Positions 12,540 to 24,203 of a stretch of 64,000 nucleotides of DNA are shown here, in pieces. Under the pieces are notes generated by a model. It was not told where the DNA came from. It saw nothing but the letters and a program-made list of their open reading frames with translations, and searched no databases. Positions within the stretch are counted from its first letter, which is position 1, and the number at the start of each line of letters is the position of its first letter. The stretch lies in assembly GCA_050084515.1 (NCBI GenBank), contig CM114273.1:26412001-26476000 (forward strand). Reading direction: 5' to 3'. The stretch is from Blasia pusilla. Lineage: Eukaryota > Marchantiophyta > Marchantiopsida > Blasiales. Made by a program: the position numbers and the translations under genes.

Positions 12540-14340
12540 TCTTGTTGATGATGCTCTCATTAATAATGCATTATTGGAGGTGCATTATTGTTTGCAAGAT
12601 TAAGGAAAGAGATTGTCTGATTTTCCAAACATGCCTCAAGCCAATTTCCAAAGCCTAAACTCAAATTCATAGTTAGAGGAACAAAAGCGATTATATGATA
12701 TTTAGGAGTTGTATGAACAAGTATAATTGGGAGAAGCATGTTTGAATGAAGGACAACGTGTTATTTGGGATGCTATTCATGATGAACTCGATCAAATAGG
12801 CTTAAATAGTCTACCATCTCCAAAAATATTTTTCATCGACGGCCCAGGTGGAATAGGATAGATATCTTTACAAAAGCTTCTCCTTGCCAGTATAAGGAGT
12901 GCAAGACATATAACTTTGATCATAGCATCTTCTGGAATAATTGCTCTATTGTTAGACGGAAGACGTATTGAGCATTTATGCTTCAAGATACCCATCAATC
13001 TTCATGAGAGCTCTACTTGCAAGTAAGTGCCTTATACATTTAATCTCATATTATAATTGTGTCAATACATACACGTTAATACCTCCAAGTATTACAAGTT
13101 TTAATATACTTTCACATGTCATTTATAGTTTATCGGTCAATAATGATGGAGCGCGCTTAATCCGTATTGCGATATTCATTATATTGGACGAAACACGTAT
13201 GGCTCGTCATCATGCATTTGAGGCAGTGAAGTGAACTTTACAAGATATCACCCGAGCAATCTCTGATGATTTACAAAACATGCCATTCGACGACAAACTC
13301 ATAATATTTGGTGGTGACTTTCACCAAGTCTTGCGTGTTGTTTGTCATGGGGATCGTCCTCAAATCATTCAAGCCACTATTAAGACATCATGTGTATGGT
13401 CTTATGTAAAGATGATGAAATTGACAACAAACATGCGAGTTCAAAAGTTGGAAGGTCATCTGCGCGCTGAACAACAAGCTTTTGTTGATTGGTTATTACA
13501 GATGGGAGAGGGCCGTGTACCTTTGCAACCTCATTTGGGAGAAGACTATATAAGATTACCATATGAAATGATTACTAAAAGTAATACAATATATGATTTT
13601 ATTGATATTATTTATGGAATATCTCACGACCGATTCCATGACGTTAACTTCTTGAGAGATACGGATATTTTAACATCAAGGAATAGAGATGTTGATGACA
13701 TAAATGTAGGTACCATGTCAGGGTTTATTGGCCATGTACTACTAATTTTGCATATTTCTTTCAGAATATGCTTTTTTAATTTATTTTTGGATACTAATAA
13801 AAATTTACTCCTCATTAAGTTGTTATCAATTGGTATTGGAATATATATACCTCAATGTCGACTATATTCTCTATTTTGAATGAATAGATGAGCCATATAT
13901 ATCCAATTGAAATTTTAAACACGTGGTTACCTTCCGGGCTACATCCATATTGTTTGTGTTTAAAAATTGGTGCACCAATCATGCTCTTACAAGACATAAA
14001 TGGTTCGCAAGGACAAGCAAACGGGACGAGATTGATGATTCTTGAATTTATGCAACATTTTATAGGTGCAAAAGTCATCATAGGGAAGAATATTGGCAAT
14101 CGACTTTTTATTCCACATATCCCATTGATTGAATCCGATTTTGATTTTCCGTTTGATTTGCGTAGGTTTCAATTCCTTATTTGTCCAACTTTTACAATTA
14201 CTATTAAAAACTCTCAAAATCAAATTCTACAAAAAGTAAATTTTTACTTCCCCACTCCCGTTCCTTCTCGAGGTCAATTGTAAGTGGCATTGTCTAGAGT
14301 AGGGAAGAGAGATTTCATGCACATTGAGATTGGAAATGAT
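12540..14340 (+). pseudogene. Helitron 1 PIF1-like helicase remnant
   Basis: Superfamily-1 helicase motifs are seen in order. Walker A at 12841 reads GPGGIG then a TAG stop (12859-12861) where active copies have GPGGTGKT. Motif III-type sequence is in the frame 13280-13879 (FGGDFHQVLRVV). A TNMRVQ block follows, then LCLKIGAPIMLLQDINGSQG (13888-14283), and the C-terminal block near 14160-14310 has lost its NKSQG lysine and ends at a stop. The helicase would unwind DNA for rolling-circle transfer; here it is dead. Confidence 0.85.
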
Positions 14341-14423
14341 ATGAAAAAATAACTTTATTCCAAATGTAATGTACAAATACTTGACTAAAATAAAACTATT
14401 AAAAAAATTCAGACACATTTATA

Positions 14424-14587
14424 TATTATTCACTCTGGCCCATTTGCACCTTTGCGTATTATCCCGGCATCCCACCAGCACCTTGCAAGTTAAAACAGAT
14501 TTATCTATTATTCAATCTTGCCCATTTCCACCTTTGCGTATTATCCCGGCATCCCTCCCACCAGCACCTTACTAGTTAAAGAAACTG
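14424..14587 (+). repeat. Duplicated Helitron 1 3' terminus (82-bp period)
   Basis: Two tandem copies (14424-14505 and 14506-14587) each contain cacctttgcgtattatcccg and end in an accagcacctt sequence. The first ends CAAG|T at 14486-14490. The second ends CTAG|T at 14572-14576, the canonical Helitron 3' signature, and matches the last bases of Helitron 2 (gcaccttactagt at 34926-34938). The terminal hairpin present in Helitron 2 is not preserved in either copy. Confidence 0.8.
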
Positions 14588-15712
14588 TAAACCCAAAAGC
14601 TTATAAGAATTAGAAATTCCAAAGAAGAATATTTTTTCGTGCAATCAACGAGTAGAAATGTAAATGAAGAGTTGGAACAAGAATCGTTCCTTCCGATCGC
14701 ATCCCACGATGAGATGCCGTTCCATCGATCCGGACACCATTACTTCACAACCCGAAGGTTGCTCGCCGCCACCACCCACCAACAACAACAATGTCACGAC
14801 TCACGGGAACCAACAACGTACGGATCGTTTAGGAAGCCACAGCTATCTAGGAATCCCTCCCGTAGATACCTTGGTACTTCGCAATCCACTTCACAAGCAG
14901 CCCGGCCGCGAGGGCGTCGCACCATTCACTCTCCATCGATATTCGGAAACGCTGGAAACTAGTGCACTCGCCGCCCCCGCCCTCCGTTGATTCAAGCCTG
15001 CTCCGGCTGGAAACGATACACTGTCATCCGAAATCAGGGAGCGTGCGGAAGAGAACAGAAAGAAAAGAGAAGAGAAGAGCTAAGCCAACCGAAATCGTGC
15101 GCTTGAAAGACTCACATGCGAAGCGAGGAGGGAAGAGGCGCTCGTCAGGGCTGACAGACGGAGGAGCGAGGGCTGCGAATCAGTAAATGCGCGGTGAAGT
15201 CGATTGTGGAATAGCTAGAGGAGAGGAGAAGAGACGATTTACTAAATTTGGAGTGCAGACGAAACGGATCGGTGGATGCGCCGAGTGGCGGCACGAGGAC
15301 GGGGCGAAACGTGAGGGAAGTCGATGGAGCGAGCGCCTGGTGTAGGGTTGGGTTGGGTACGATGGTCGGGAAGCTAGGAGGGAGGTGGTAGGCGTAGTGC
15401 GTAAGATAATTTGACAGGAAGGAGGAGTACTGACTCGGCGTCGTCGTCGTGTTGGAGAAGGCAGGGCCCGTACAATCTATTATTGCCGAGGCTGTCTTGT
15501 AGCGTACTCACCCTAAATTCCGGAGGAAGGTGCGAGTAGATTGGCGGAAAGATTTGAGAAGGTGTTAGGGGGAGGAAGAGGAGGAAGCTGGCGAGCGTGG
15601 AGGTGAGCGAAGAGGCTGCTGGAAGGAGAGGGAGGTTTGGGAAAGAGGAGGTGGAGGAGGAAGTGCGGAGGTGCCTGCTGAAGGCGGATTTTCGCAGAGC
15701 ATGTTATGCACA
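14588..15712 (+). promoter_or_regulatory. GC-richer upstream region of the eIF2B beta gene
   Basis: About 1.1 kb separates the Helitron 1 end from the first coding exon. Base composition rises in GC. Open frames on the plus strand (14639-14990) have no recognisable domain and may be chance. The last ~500 bp are GA-rich and probably hold the promoter and 5' UTR, but I see no clear TATA box and cannot place a transcription start. Confidence 0.4.
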
Positions 15713-18700
15713 ATGCCGGAAGTGCAGGCTAGCGTGGAGGAATTTTGCACCAAACTTAACCGCAGGTGCGTTGGCCCCCGGTCCACTACTCCTTCCTAAG
15801 TCCCATGGCGTTCTTCTTGGATAGCATGGGCAAGACATCACTGCATTCGTCCATTCTCTCTTGGTGACGACAAAATGAATTTCTCCGATCGTCCAGAGAT
15901 ATATTTTGATGTCGGTTTGGAGGTTTGGACATTGTAATGGGGATGATCATCCTCACTGCCGCGTGGGAAACTGCTCGTTTCTAGTAATTCTGCTATTCAT
16001 AAAAGTGATCATATGTCTGTGCGGAATGGTCGCAGACAAGTGGAAGGATCGTTAGACACAGCAAAGTTCGCAATTGTTGTGCTTCGTCAATTCATTTCGC
16101 AGCAGCGAGTTCCCCCATCGGCTCCGGTGCATGCCCTCATCGATGCGGTCAAATCTGTTGGAGTGCGAATGATTGCAGCCAATCCCATTGGTCAGTGCTC
16201 TAAATTGATTGTGTACAATAAGCGGCTCCAGCAGTAAATGGTAGTCGTTCGCAATTGGCCATTCTTTCGAGGGTGGAAGATAACAAGCCAGTTTGATTGA
16301 ACTTTTATATTGGCAATTGAGTGCACACTACCAATCGAACTTGGATGTTCTGTAGGTGCAAATTTACTTGGGGATTAGGTTTGCCCAGACATCGCTAGAG
16401 CCCACGGAAAAGTGGTCATCTCCACTCCTGACTAACATTTTCATTCAAACGTCAAATCAGTGCAGTCCGGTGCACCAAATTTTTGGGAGCTGTGAGTCGC
16501 GTTGTCTCGTGAGCTGGCAGTTTTCACATGTGCATGGGTATGGAAAACCTCACGCCTTGTTAATAAATTTTCCGTGTCTCAGAATTGGCTATTGGTAATA
16601 TCGTGAGGCGTGTTCTCAACATAATTCGGGAAGAAGATGCAGCCCTTGCTACCACTGCAGTCACGGGTGTGGTCTCAGCAGCTGATAGTGACGATGAGGA
16701 CGATGTTAGAGAGATTTCAAGTTCGCATGCAGTTGCTGCTGCCAATCGAAGTGTCTTAAGGGCACCATCATTGCATAACTTACTGGAGTCTATGCCAACT
16801 CCGCTCCGAGCTGACGCCACAGTGACTTCCGTGGGAGATTCTGAAGCAAGAAGCAGATGTAGGTTTTCTTCTCTTGTTGGTAACTTTTCTATGATAAGGT
16901 ACCAGGACTTAGGTCATAGCAACCTTCAGGTTTACACTGATTTGTGTTTGTGGGCAGCGAGTAAGAGTTCAAAACTGAATTCTACTAAAGATGATGACAG
17001 TAGGATGTCCCATGTAGCAGGACTTTGTATTGGCCTCACAAGCACCTGAGGGACACTTGGAATCATGAGGCTCACTGGAGAAGTATTTCTCTTTTAGCCC
17101 ACATTCTCCTGTGTAGGAGACTGACAGATTGTCATGAGACAGGCAATTGCAAGCTTAGCTGGTTCTGTACTAATTGGAAGCCTTGGCTGCTGCAGCGGGG
17201 GACAAGAATTCTAGGAGCTGGAAACTGAAACATAATGTGATCGAGAGTGTCAGTGAGCTGCTGCACGAGCTTTTGGAATATCACTCACAAGTGGCAGAGC
17301 AGGCTCTTGAACACATACACCAAAAGTATTGATCAGATCACTACCACTGTACCTTCCAGTAGCTAGGGAATTGAAGATGTCTTTAAGATTTGTGTTCTTG
17401 AATGGGATGTTGCCACTCAACTTGAACATTTGTCCGAAAGCATTAAGGTGCTTGATAGTGACTGCTAATGAGAGTGTTTGTTTCTAGTCATCATTCTTTA
17501 TTCTAACTGTCAAAGCTCCAAAACTGTTCTGTCTGTGTGCTGGTACTGGGTCATGTGGTGCTGGACTTCGCAAAAATGATGAGCTTTTACAGTGAAGTAA
17601 TTTTGACATTGGGCCGGTCGCGAACCTTGTTACATTTTCTTCTTGGGGCCAAGAAGAAAAGGTCATTTCAGGTGGTAGTTGCAGAAGGCTCACCTAGGTA
17701 AGATTCTTCCTCTTTGTTGTAGGTGGGTAAAGTGGATCCGGAGCTACTGTTGGATATGCCTTCAACAAGGTTCTTTTCTGGTCAAGGGTCTGGTTGGGGC
17801 ATGCATGTCACCTGCAAGTAGAAACCTCCCAATTCCTTTAAGTCACAATTCTTGCTGGCCTTTGCTTCACAAATTTCTCGGTTGGGAGATCTCAGGTGAG
17901 GAATGCAGTATCTGGCTTATAGCTGTACAATGTTTGTATAAACATGCGCCCCTTTGCACTCATGCAGATATCAAGGACACAAATTGGCAAGAGAGCTAAC
18001 AGCTGAAAATCTCCCGACAACGTTGATTACAGATTCGGCAGTGTTTGCTATGATTTCACGTGTGAACATGGTACATTCTCTCTGTCTTTCTGGTGTTTCT
18101 ATTACTAAGAGGTACTCATCAGGTATGTCAAATTTATAGGTTGAAATGTGGTAAGCAAGATCATCATGTTTTGTGGCATGGAACTGCTGAGTGTGGTAAG
18201 GATAGAGTTATAGGTCACCTAGCTTACAACAATACAGTTTGGCTTTTATTACGTTTTTTTGACTGGATGCTATGTCTGGCTGTGCTGGCTATAAGGAGAG
18301 CTAAATAATTCAATGTCAGTATTTCGTGAAATTTTAATGAGTTGGTATTTCACTGTTCCTTTTTCATGAAGCATTGGTGTTCAATTAAAGTATAAATCAG
18401 CCTCATCAGCAGTTGAATCTAAGAGCCAAAAATGCTTCTAATGTCAATGTGTAAACTGTTAATGGTGTGGGCTAAAGGTCATTGTGGGAGCACATGCGGT
18501 GATGGCAAATGGAGGTGTATTGGCACCAGTTGGTTTGCATATGGTAGCTCTAGCAGCACGGCGGCATGCAGTCCCTTTTGTTGTACTAACTGGGGTACAC
18601 AAGGTATGTTAAATCTTGCATAGTTGATTCAGCTTAGTATTAAGTGAATGCTATCTCGTCTGAAATGTGAGTGATTACACTTGAGAGGTTTTAGTTTTCA

Positions 18701-19354
18701 TGCATGTGGGTTTTCAGGGTTTCGTCGGAACTCACGGCTGTCAACTGCCAAGTAGTGATGCCAAGTGAAAACTAGAATGATGGTACAGCACATGCAAATA
18801 ATGATGTCTTATTCTTCAGGGCATGTGGAGTGATTTTTATGGTCGCCCTAATCTTCTTCTTGGCTATGCAGCTATGTCCCCTCTATCCACACAATCCTTA
18901 CACGCTTTTGAACGATATGAAATCACCCTCGGAAATACTGGATTTTGGGGAGTTTTCTGATTGTCTAGATGGAGCAACTGGTGGCCCCCAGGCTCATGTC
19001 TTCAACCCAACTTTTGATTACATTCCTCCAGAGCTTGTGAGTCTCTTCATTACGGACACGTAAGTACTGGACTATCATACCCTATCTTGGTTTATTGAAC
19101 AAATTATTACTAGGCAAAGGAGTTCTGAGAAAGGTAATCCTAGATGCAGTAAAGGGCCATCAGACTAGGAAAAGGAAAGAGAAATTCCAATACATGAGGA
19201 CTGAAAAGTGACCTTGTGTGTAATCAAAGAGTAATTGAATAAGGCAGAACTTAATTTCAGTTTGTGCTTGTCTTGCAGTGGAGGTCACAATCCATCATAT
19301 GTTTACCGGCTTGTAGCGGAGTATTACAGTCCAGAAGATATCGTTCTTCAATGA
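15713..19354 (+). CDS. Translation initiation factor eIF2B subunit beta, 10 exons, 417 aa
   Basis: Regulatory subunit of the exchange factor that reloads eIF2 with GTP in the cytoplasm. Exons: 15713-15765, 16036-16190, 16583-16858, 16958-16999, 17196-17325, 17593-17697, 17968-18070, 18478-18603, 18872-19059, 19279-19354. Every intron is GT-AG and phases agree at every junction; the sum is 1254 nt, 417 codons plus TGA. Recognised segments are MPEVQASVEEFCTKLNR (exon 1), VEGSLDTAKFAIVVLRQFI, IVRRVLNIIREED, EVILTLGRSRTLLHF (exon 6), DSAVFAMISRVNM, GAHAVMANGGVLAPVG, LCPLYPHNPYTLLND and the family's C-terminal GGHNPSYVYRLVAEYY. Length and order fit plant eIF2B-beta (roughly 400 aa). The start matches the plant N-terminus; an in-frame ATG at 15701 is possible. 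I see no stop or frameshift, so I call it functional. Open frames running into introns make it look like scattered ORFs. Confidence 0.95.
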
Positions 19355-20335
19355 CAATTTTGTACCTATGACTGGAATAGCAGCAGCCGTGTGGGTTGCA
19401 TGCAGGAGCAGTGTCTCCCCTTGGTTTGGTCTTTGAGTCCAATTCAGGTCTGCCACGACCATTTTTTAGTGAGTTGTAAAACATTTTTACCCACTGCACT
19501 TTGGTAAGCTGAGTGATGACACCTCCATATCTTTGCTTGAAGCAGTTGCAACCATTGTGGGAAAACAAATAACTGACAATTTTGTCCCATTCAACTGTGG
19601 GGCTGTCATGTAAAGCAGCTGGTGCAATTCCAGCAATTGCCCTGTGGTCATTGAAGGAGCAAGAACTGGGTCCAAGTCAGAAAGGTTCAGATGAACTTCA
19701 TTTTGATTTTGCATGTACTGGCATTTTGACAAAGGTTGGAGCCACAAATAGGGTGTTTTTTCATAACCACTTTCGATGCTGCTTTATTTTTGAAATTAAA
19801 TACTTTGGTTGTCACATCACAATGAAGATAAAGAAAGTAGTATTGGAGTTGATGTGAATATATATGACGTTGCATGAACGCTGCCAAAGCTCCGACAATT
19901 CTCTTGTAGGTTTCTTTTCCTGCTATTAAAATGAATTATTAAAAAGTGAGTTTTCATTTGTTTCCCATGAGACAGCAATGTTGGCACATGGTAACTTCTA
20001 GGACAGCGTTTTCACTCACTTGCACTTGTTTTGACTAGTCATCTCAACAATTCCTGTTCACATTTGAAGAGAATTCCCTTTTCCTAGTGTTGCAACAAAG
20101 TTGGACAGTTTCGGCCATAAGAATTTCCAAAGTCTATTGCCAGTGCGTCTATGTGTTGCGATCTTTACATATTGTCAGTGCGTCGATGTTTGTAGATCTT
20201 TACAAAGTGGAAAACTGTCACCACAATTGTGACCAGCATACTACACATTCATATATCCAAAATTTTTGCCACTCATTAACTGTTCTCTACTATTATCGAA
20301 GTCAAATGGACACCGATGAGAGGGAAACTATGTTT
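19355..20335. other. Shared 3' intergenic space between two convergent genes
   Basis: About 980 bp separate the stop codons of the eIF2B beta gene (+) and the DPB4-like gene (-), so it must hold both 3' UTRs and polyadenylation sites. Open frames here (e.g. 19582-19857 on plus, 19487-19747 on minus) carry no known domain. No canonical AATAAA is evident just after either stop, which is normal in plants. Confidence 0.55.
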
Positions 20336-21479
20336 TCACTCATCGTCCTCCATGCCGGATCCGTCTTCGTGTTCGTCTTTGTCCTCATTGGCATCCTCGT
20401 CATGACCGTTTTGTTCCTCCAAAGCGTCCTCCGAATTCTCCTCTGCTTTCCTCTTGCCTCTCCTGGTCTTGTTCTGGGCTTTCTTAGATTGATTCTCCTC
20501 ACGGTAAACTGGAAGTATATCCCCACGAAGGAGTTAGGTGTCATCGCGAAATTTCACGTGGTCCACACATCAGATGCAGCTCAGATCCTACTTCTCATCT
20601 CCTTTAAACGGCTTAAGGTGGTGTAAAACTCCAAACGTGGCCTTCAGTCACTGTGTTAGATGTCGTAGGAAATTCGGCATGAACTCTCAATGAAAACGGT
20701 AGAATTAATAATGCTGTTGACTCTCATCTGGGCTAGCGGATGCATGCGCGTCGAATTCAATTCAGAGATCTCTAGTAATTGGGGCGCAACTTGAACCTTC
20801 TGACGGTTTAAGAGAATCCTTGCAAGTAAGCGCTCTGCTGTAGACAATTTTGACTCCAGGAAGAAGCCAAGCGTTTCCACGATCAAAGGAAAGGGTACAT
20901 GTCTCCGTCGGTAAGACGATGCTGACGGAAAAAAACTGTCACTGGACGAAAGCTCAGGAGGAATACCTTCTAAAGCAGCTCTGAGAGGTTCCACGAACTC
21001 GCCGAAATCTATATCTTCAACGGCTCTGAGCACGTCGTCTGCATTGATAGTTTGCCTCTTCGATTCCCGGCAGATATCATTCGCTCTGAGAGAGAACCAT
21101 TTGTCATACTCATATCATCAGGACATGTGAAATCGTTCCTTACATATTCAAAAGAAACCAGAAGAGGACACTCTAAAACTAGTTACATTGTGTGAATCGT
21201 AAATAAGAGGTAATTTGGCGAACACTATCGATGCAACTTGAACCCGAATCGAGAGAAGCAGAAGCAAGCACAGCCAGAAGCAGTAGAGCACAAATAAACG
21301 CACGTCGCAGATAGAAAGTGAATAAAAATCTTGGCGCTTTCCGAAAAAGCCATGAGCGCATCTTTGTGAATAGGCATATCTCTGGAGGTCCTTTCATCAC
21401 CATAATGCGCAGCTGCCAGCTCCAGCATTTTCGCTTTCACAATCCGCTTCACATTGGCGCGGGGCAAATCCTCAGACAT
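20336..21479 (-). CDS. DPB4/POLE3-type histone-fold protein (NF-YB11-like), 3 exons, 155 aa
   Basis: The small histone-fold subunit of DNA polymerase epsilon (Dpb4/POLE3), also used in CHRAC-type chromatin complexes; in plants the family is grouped with NF-YB (At NF-YB11). Minus-strand exons: 21479-21304, 21085-20967 and 20508-20336, with GT-AG introns and compatible phases; 468 nt, 155 codons plus TGA. Residues 1-30 hold LPRANVKRIVKAKM; residues 37-90 hold the histone fold with IHKDALMAFSESAKIFIHFL, ANDICRESKRQTINADDV and DFGEFVEPL. The tail is basic, then strongly acidic (many Glu/Asp), typical of POLE3. An ATG 24 bp upstream in the same frame (21503) is possible, but MSEDLP fits the family. 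No disabling change is seen. It is tail to tail with the eIF2B beta gene. Confidence 0.93.
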
Positions 21480-22998
21480 CTCTAAAACCAGAAAAAAAAC
21501 CACTTCTACTCTGAGGATTTGCTCGGCATTCTTCGCAATTCCTCTCCCGCAGCTAACTGGCCTCAGCGATACAACTCATCTTCAAAATGTAGCTCAATGC
21601 ATCCCGAAAGCTCCCTAGCAGATCGCTGGAATTGCAAGCTGATCACCCCTGCAGCGTCCCTGGCACGAAGTCCCGTGGTGTATTGCCCTCCGAATCTCAG
21701 GGGAGCACAGGGGTGAGGGTTTGAAACTGTGCTTTGCCTCGCGGGCTTTCATGTCCTCTCAGAGGAGCGCGGGAAAGCTGATTTAGGGCATCACAGTCTT
21801 CGGGGGACGACTTACGCTACTTCGTACGCAGTTTCTCTTTAGCGGTTAACTGCGGATTTCCCACGGTCGTCCGATTATGGACCCGTAGGACGGGTCCTTA
21901 TTGATAGTTCATGTTTGATCGTAACTTTCTTTGATAATTTTAATACGACTTCTTTAAAATGAAAAAAATATTTTTGAGAGAAGATTTTGAAAGAAAAAAA
22001 TTGCATCTTCCAATTAGTATATAAAATATTTTTGCATATAAATTAGATATTTTTTATCGTTCTTGGTTCTCAATTTTAGGGGAAAAGAAGAACACTCGCT
22101 TACCCCCAATCCTCTTTTTTCCTCATGGAAAAACAAGTATAACTTTTTTTTCAAGTTTCTCTACACTTCTCCCTACTACCCACTCCATCCTTCCTGTCTA
22201 TTTAAAAAAATCCCCTTCTTTTTCTTGTATCCCGGTTGGATGTGGTCTTGGTATTGTCGAATCTTTGGGTCCTAATTTTTGTACTTATGATAAGTTTGCC
22301 TATCACCTTTTAATGCAGGCTTTGTTTATCATGTCAAACACAAATGGAACATGAAAGGGAAAGGATGAGAAAAGTATATGAAAGGGATCACAAATAGAGG
22401 ATGATAACGAAGTGGGGAAGGAAGGAAAGGACACTAAGAGCCCGATCCTATGGACACGCGTAGAGGTCACGGCGATCCTCATTTATGCATCCAAAATAGT
22501 TTTCCAATGGAAATTGTAAGAGAACGCACGGGTTCCTTGGAACTACTTCTGGTTATACCAGGTCGAGGTCACCATGACACTGGATCATTTCTCTGCTCAA
22601 AAATTTTGGCCACAAAAAACTGCCAACCCTCTACGATCGCTGCAATTTGGTGTGCATGGGATATGGCCCAAAATAGGAGGAGTGGTGAAAGAAAGGAACC
22701 AGAGTAAAGATGGGGAGGGGATAAAGAAGCACACAAGGAGGCTTGGGAAGAAGTAGTCGAGTTAGGAAGGAAGAGACATCAAAGATAGAAAAGACTTGAA
22801 GTGGGGCATGAAGCTACCCCATGTTGGGGGTAGTTCCTATCTCATGAGTGCCACACATGTGATCTTATTTTAATTATATAGAATAATAAGAAAATTTTAA
22901 ATTACATCAAATTGAAGAGGACAATATCCTCTTTTGAGGGTTCACACAAATAACACTAACCCCGACCGTGTAATTTAAAAATCATTAAAAATCATTAA
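21480..22998. other. DPB4-like upstream region, then AT-rich DNA without a gene
   Basis: The first ~400 bp (to about 21890) are GC-richer and probably include the minus-strand promoter of the DPB4-like gene. Beyond this the DNA is AT-rich with no conserved coding. Short frames at 22063-22275 and 22450-22756 show no domain. Confidence 0.45.
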
Positions 22999-23080
22999 AA
23001 ATTTATTTCAATCAAGGGTAAAATAAATTTAAGAATTAAGTAATTCTTAAATTTATTTTACCCTTGATTGAAATAAATTT
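22999..23080. repeat. Perfect 40-bp inverted repeat with 2-nt spacer
   Basis: The left arm 22999-23038 and right arm 23041-23080 are fully complementary (I checked the pairing base by base), separated by AG. The sequence includes ttcaatcaagggtaaaataa on one side and its exact complement on the other. Such palindromes can form cruciforms or come from foldback/MITE-like events. There is no ORF. Confidence 0.95.
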
Positions 23081-23210
23081 AAGATTAAATAGGTCCTAAC
23101 TCGTCCGAGAATTTGTGTGGCGTATCTTGCGCGCACTAAACGATATGCCTTGTATTAAGGAACCGCCCTTAGAATTTCTTATTCAATGGAGAGTGGGGAT
23201 TAGTAGAAAA

Positions 23211-23228
23211 TCTATACTATTATGGGAA
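23211..23228 (+). other. Putative Helitron 2 5' terminus
   Basis: The sequence TCTATACTATTATGGGAA is preceded by A, as expected for insertion between A and T. Helitron 5' ends of plants commonly read TC(T)TACTA-TTAT. No other start of this type lies between here and the coding part. Confidence 0.5.
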
Positions 23229-23769
23229 AACGTGTTCTCAGAAGTGCAATGAGCCAGGCTTTTGCCATGTGGGCTTTTTGCCAAATGAGGAGATAGACAA
23301 ATTGGCTTATGATGCCTGTTTTCTCATAGCCGTTGGATGATGCATTTTAGGGTTTAGGGTTATCCGCCGCTTGAGGCTTTTTATGCGAGTTGTCAATTTT
23401 TTGCCCTTAGGATAGTTAAGATCTTCGGGAGAAGGGACGTCCGTTGATTTAAATGACCTCTCACTTAGTGAAAAGTTGGCGAGAGGGATCAAGACGATGT
23501 GTTCAGGTTTCAAACCTACGAGGAGCATTGTATTTATTGCTTCACAGAGATTAGAACTCCCCATTGTGCTCTCCACAATCAGGTGACGTCAATCAATTTA
23601 CTTGCTTTATTTTCACAGACCGTTGAGGCGTGCATTATGAGGTTTATTAGCATTGGTATGAATAGACTATTACAAGTAATGCAATAGATTCCGAACTCTA
23701 CCTCTAGCAATACACACGATAACATTCTAATGTTTGTATGCTTCCTACAATCCAGGTAGTGCTACATCG

Positions 23770-24150
23770 ACTTCAGGTTCTGATTTGACTCATGCTGTCT
23801 CCTCCCGATTCAGCAGGACCAACTTTGAGCCCAGCTCCGACTTCGGTTGCAGCTCTAGTGGCTCCCGACCATGGTAACTACTCGACTCAGCTCCAACTCT
23901 ATCTTTGTCTCCCGCTCCACCTCCACCTCCAACTGCAGGTCAGGCAGCTCCCTAGCACGCTCTCTACTCAACTTCAGGTTCTGATTTGACTTGCTGTCTC
24001 CTCTCGATTCATAAGCTCCAACTTTGAGCCCAACTACAACTCCATCTACTGATCGAGCTCCGACTTTGGCTGCAGCTCTAGCGGCTCCCGAGCACGATTA
24101 CTACTCGACTTAGCTCCAGCTCTGTCTCCCACTCCATCTCTGACCGCAAC
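23770..24150 (+). repeat. Tandem duplication, ~201-bp period
   Basis: Both copies start cttcaggttctgatttgact (23771 and 23972) and share ctttgagccca and gctctag-ggctcccga segments. The copies have diverged by substitutions and small indels. The sequence is a C/T-rich string of agctcc-type words without a coding frame. Confidence 0.8.
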
Positions 24151-24203
24151 TCCCTAGCATGCTCTCTACTCGGCTCGGCTCCAGCAACTCCCAAGCACGG
24201 CTC

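Larger units (their letters stand above)
3841..14575 (+). mobile_element. Helitron 1, degenerate autonomous-type element (left end undefined)
   Basis: This rolling-circle DNA transposon runs collinear with Helitron 2 along its whole coding part, with a gypsy insertion at about 4648-8674 removed. Recognisable pieces in order are a basic N-terminal segment (3855-4640), an N-terminal region (8881-9357), a Cys-rich Helitron segment (9376-9600), Rep-domain remnants (9857-11208), central segments (11300-12390) and PIF1-helicase remnants (12540-14340). The right end is a CTAG|T terminus at 14572-14575. The element cannot be active: the HUH site is scrambled, Walker A has a stop, and frameshifts occur throughout. 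The left end given here is only where similarity to Helitron 2 coding DNA begins. Confidence 0.85.

Noticed and set aside
16013-19063. eIF2B beta as a decayed pseudogene
   Set aside because: The breaks are introns: all ten exons join in frame with GT-AG borders, no stop and no frameshift.
20302-20544. Arg-rich minus frame starting MTPNSF
   Set aside because: It is the wrong frame of the acidic tail exon of the DPB4-like gene.
23346-23362. Two plant telomere-type units (tttagggtttagggtt)
   Set aside because: Only two units; too short to mean an interstitial telomere.
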